Shown in pieces: positions 26,212 through 27,335 of a DNA stretch of 27,335 bases. Numbering within the stretch: the stretch's first letter is position 1; each line of letters starts with the position of its first letter. A program made the position numbers and the translations under genes. Source of the stretch: CAYLZW01 sp964388085 (GTDB taxonomy: Bacteria; Myxococcota; UBA727; CAYLZW01); contig CAYLZW010000048.1 in the NCBI GenBank assembly GCA_964388085.1, positions 1 through 27,335 on the forward strand. The letters run 5' to 3'. The notes beneath the pieces were generated by a model, which made no database searches, was not told where the DNA came from, and saw only the letters and a program-made list of their open reading frames with translations.

Positions 26212-27335
26212 CTACCGAAACAGCTCGCGGGCGATGATGACGCGCTGGATCTGGCTCGTGCCCTCATAGATCTGGAAGATCTTGGCGTCGCGCATGAGCT
26301 TCTCGACGGGATACTCCTTGTTGAAGCCGTTGCCGCCGAACACCTGCACCGCGTCGGTCGCCACCCTCATGGCGGTGTCGGCGGCGAAGCGCTTCCCGAA
26401 GGCGGCGTACATCGTGTTCCGCCGACCCGCGTCGATCTCGTAGGCGCTCTTCCACACGAGCAGCCGCGCCGCCTCGATGTCGCTGGCCATGTCCGCGATG
26501 AGAAACGAAACGCCCTGGTGCGAGGCGATGGGCACGCCGAAGGTCTTCCGCTCCTTGGCGTAGGAGATGGCGTGCTCCATGGCCGCGCGCGCGAGCCCGA
26601 CCGCGCCGGCGCTCACCAGCGGGCGCGTGTGGTCGAACGCGCTCATGGCGATGCGGAAGCCCTCGCCCTCGGCGCCGAGCAGGTTCTCGGCCGGGACAAC
26701 GGCGTCCTCGAAGGTGACCGCGCGCGTGTCGGACGCGCGCTGCCCCATGTTGTTCTCCTTCTTGCCGATGGTGATGCCGGCCGTGTCCGCGTCGACGATG
26801 AAGCCGCTCATGCCCTTATGACCGGCGTCTTTGTCCGTCTTGGCGAGCACGAAGAACCACTTGGCGTGGCCCGCGCCCGTGATCCACATCTTCTGCCCGT
26901 TCAGGATGTACTGGTCGCCCTTCTTCGTCGCCGTGGTCTTGAGGCCGGCGACGTCGCTGCCCGCGCCCGGCTCCGTCACCGCGTAGGAGCACATGTGGTG
27001 ATGGTCGGCGAAGGGCGAGAGATACTTCTTCTTCTGCGCGTCGTTACCCGCGACCATGATGGGCACCTGCGCGAGCGTGTTCGCCGTGATGGCGGTGGCG
27101 ACGCCGGTGCAGCCCCAGCCGAGCTCCTCCTCGAGCAGCACGCCGTCGAGCGTGCCGAGCCCCATCCCGCCGTAAGCGGCCGGGATGTGCACGTTCATCA
27201 GGCCGAGCTCCCAGGCCTTCGCCATGATCTGCATGGGGAATTCGCCGGTCTCGTCGTGATGGTTCGCCTTCGGCCGGATCTCCTTCTCGGCGAAGTCGTG
27301 CGCGAGGTCCTTCAGCTGGCGTTGCTCGTCGGTCA
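26212..27335 (-). CDS. Acyl-CoA dehydrogenase, medium-chain type (5' end cut)
   Basis: Only the very first codons are missing: the frame stays open to the window end, with TDEQRQLKDLAHDFA visible at its start; 373 residues are in view. FAD-dependent alpha,beta-dehydrogenation of acyl-CoA, a step of fatty-acid oxidation. Visible family features: TEPGAGSDVAG and GQKMWITGAGHAKWFFVLAK (FAD/acyl region), MGQRASDTR, and the catalytic-base region IYEGTSQIQR, where the Glu after Tyr is the base. By memory the chain is very like mitochondrial ACADM, including AWELGLMNVHIP, GCTGVATAI, AGNDAQKKKYL and GGNGFNKEYPVEKLMRDAKI. The chain-length preference cannot be fixed by eye. Transcribed toward the downstream kinase gene. 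The possible start codon is cut (…TG at the edge). Confidence 0.93.
   Translation of the reverse strand, partial: TDEQRQLKDLAHDFAEKEIRPKANHHDETGEFPMQIMAKAWELGLMNVHIPAAYGGMGLGTLDGVLLEEELGWGCTGVATAITANTLAQVPIMVAGNDAQKKKYLSPFADHHHMCSYAVTEPGAGSDVAGLKTTATKKGDQYILNGQKMWITGAGHAKWFFVLAKTDKDAGHKGMSGFIVDADTAGITIGKKENNMGQRASDTRAVTFEDAVVPAENLLGAEGEGFRIAMSAFDHTRPLVSAGAVGLARAAMEHAISYAKERKTFGVPIASHQGVSFLIADMASDIEAARLLVWKSAYEIDAGRRNTMYAAFGKRFAADTAMRVATDAVQVFGGNGFNKEYPVEKLMRDAKIFQIYEGTSQIQRVIIARELFR

Overview
The window is strongly GC-rich and gene-dense, with short gaps between genes. It holds four Ser/Thr kinases, an FHA-type sigma-54 activator, Cys-rich lipoproteins with Glu-Gly linkers, a PEGA protein and a medium-chain-type acyl-CoA dehydrogenase. 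This mix is typical of Myxococcota (former Deltaproteobacteria). I cannot name the genus. No rRNA, tRNA, CRISPR, integrase or transposase is visible, and no gap between genes exceeds about 270 bases.

Layout. (1) 1-1701: the end of a sensor histidine kinase, then an NtrC-family response regulator that resembles PilR at its C terminus. (2) 1734-6402, minus strand: a probable operon reading rpsU, outer-membrane barrel protein, HAD hydrolase, MFS transporter. The last two genes overlap by ATGA, and the transporter carries a PDZ-like domain in a loop. (3) 6579-8999, plus strand: an exported HEAT-repeat protein and the serine-biosynthesis phosphatase SerB, ending at a perfect 12-bp hairpin shared with the convergent gene. 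(4) 9055-16334: a signalling block with a Receptor-L-type lipoprotein, three transmembrane Ser/Thr kinases and a PEGA protein. Two of these kinases have Ser in place of the usual catalytic-loop Lys, and one ends in a twin CX3C module. (5) 16411-21556: a large beta-rich lipoprotein, a small exported protein that resembles part of the PEGA protein, and an FHA-sigma-54 activator whose GAFTGA loop reads GAFTSA. (6) 21709-27335: a BoxD-type aldehyde dehydrogenase, a soluble kinase with two cyclic-nucleotide-binding-like domains around a helical repeat region, and an acyl-CoA dehydrogenase very like the mitochondrial medium-chain enzyme, cut by the window end.

How the parts may work together (inference). 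Regions 4 to 6 look like a signalling neighbourhood. Membrane kinases could pass envelope signals to phospho-threonine readers such as the FHA activator, and the soluble kinase could integrate a nucleotide or structural signal. The barrel-HAD-MFS operon looks like an uptake and processing route for a small, possibly phosphorylated, solute. BoxD and the acyl-CoA dehydrogenase point to CoA-thioester catabolism. The least conventional elements are the PDZ-in-MFS fusion, the cNMP-repeat-cNMP kinase, the twin-CX3C kinase tail and the GAFTSA activator.
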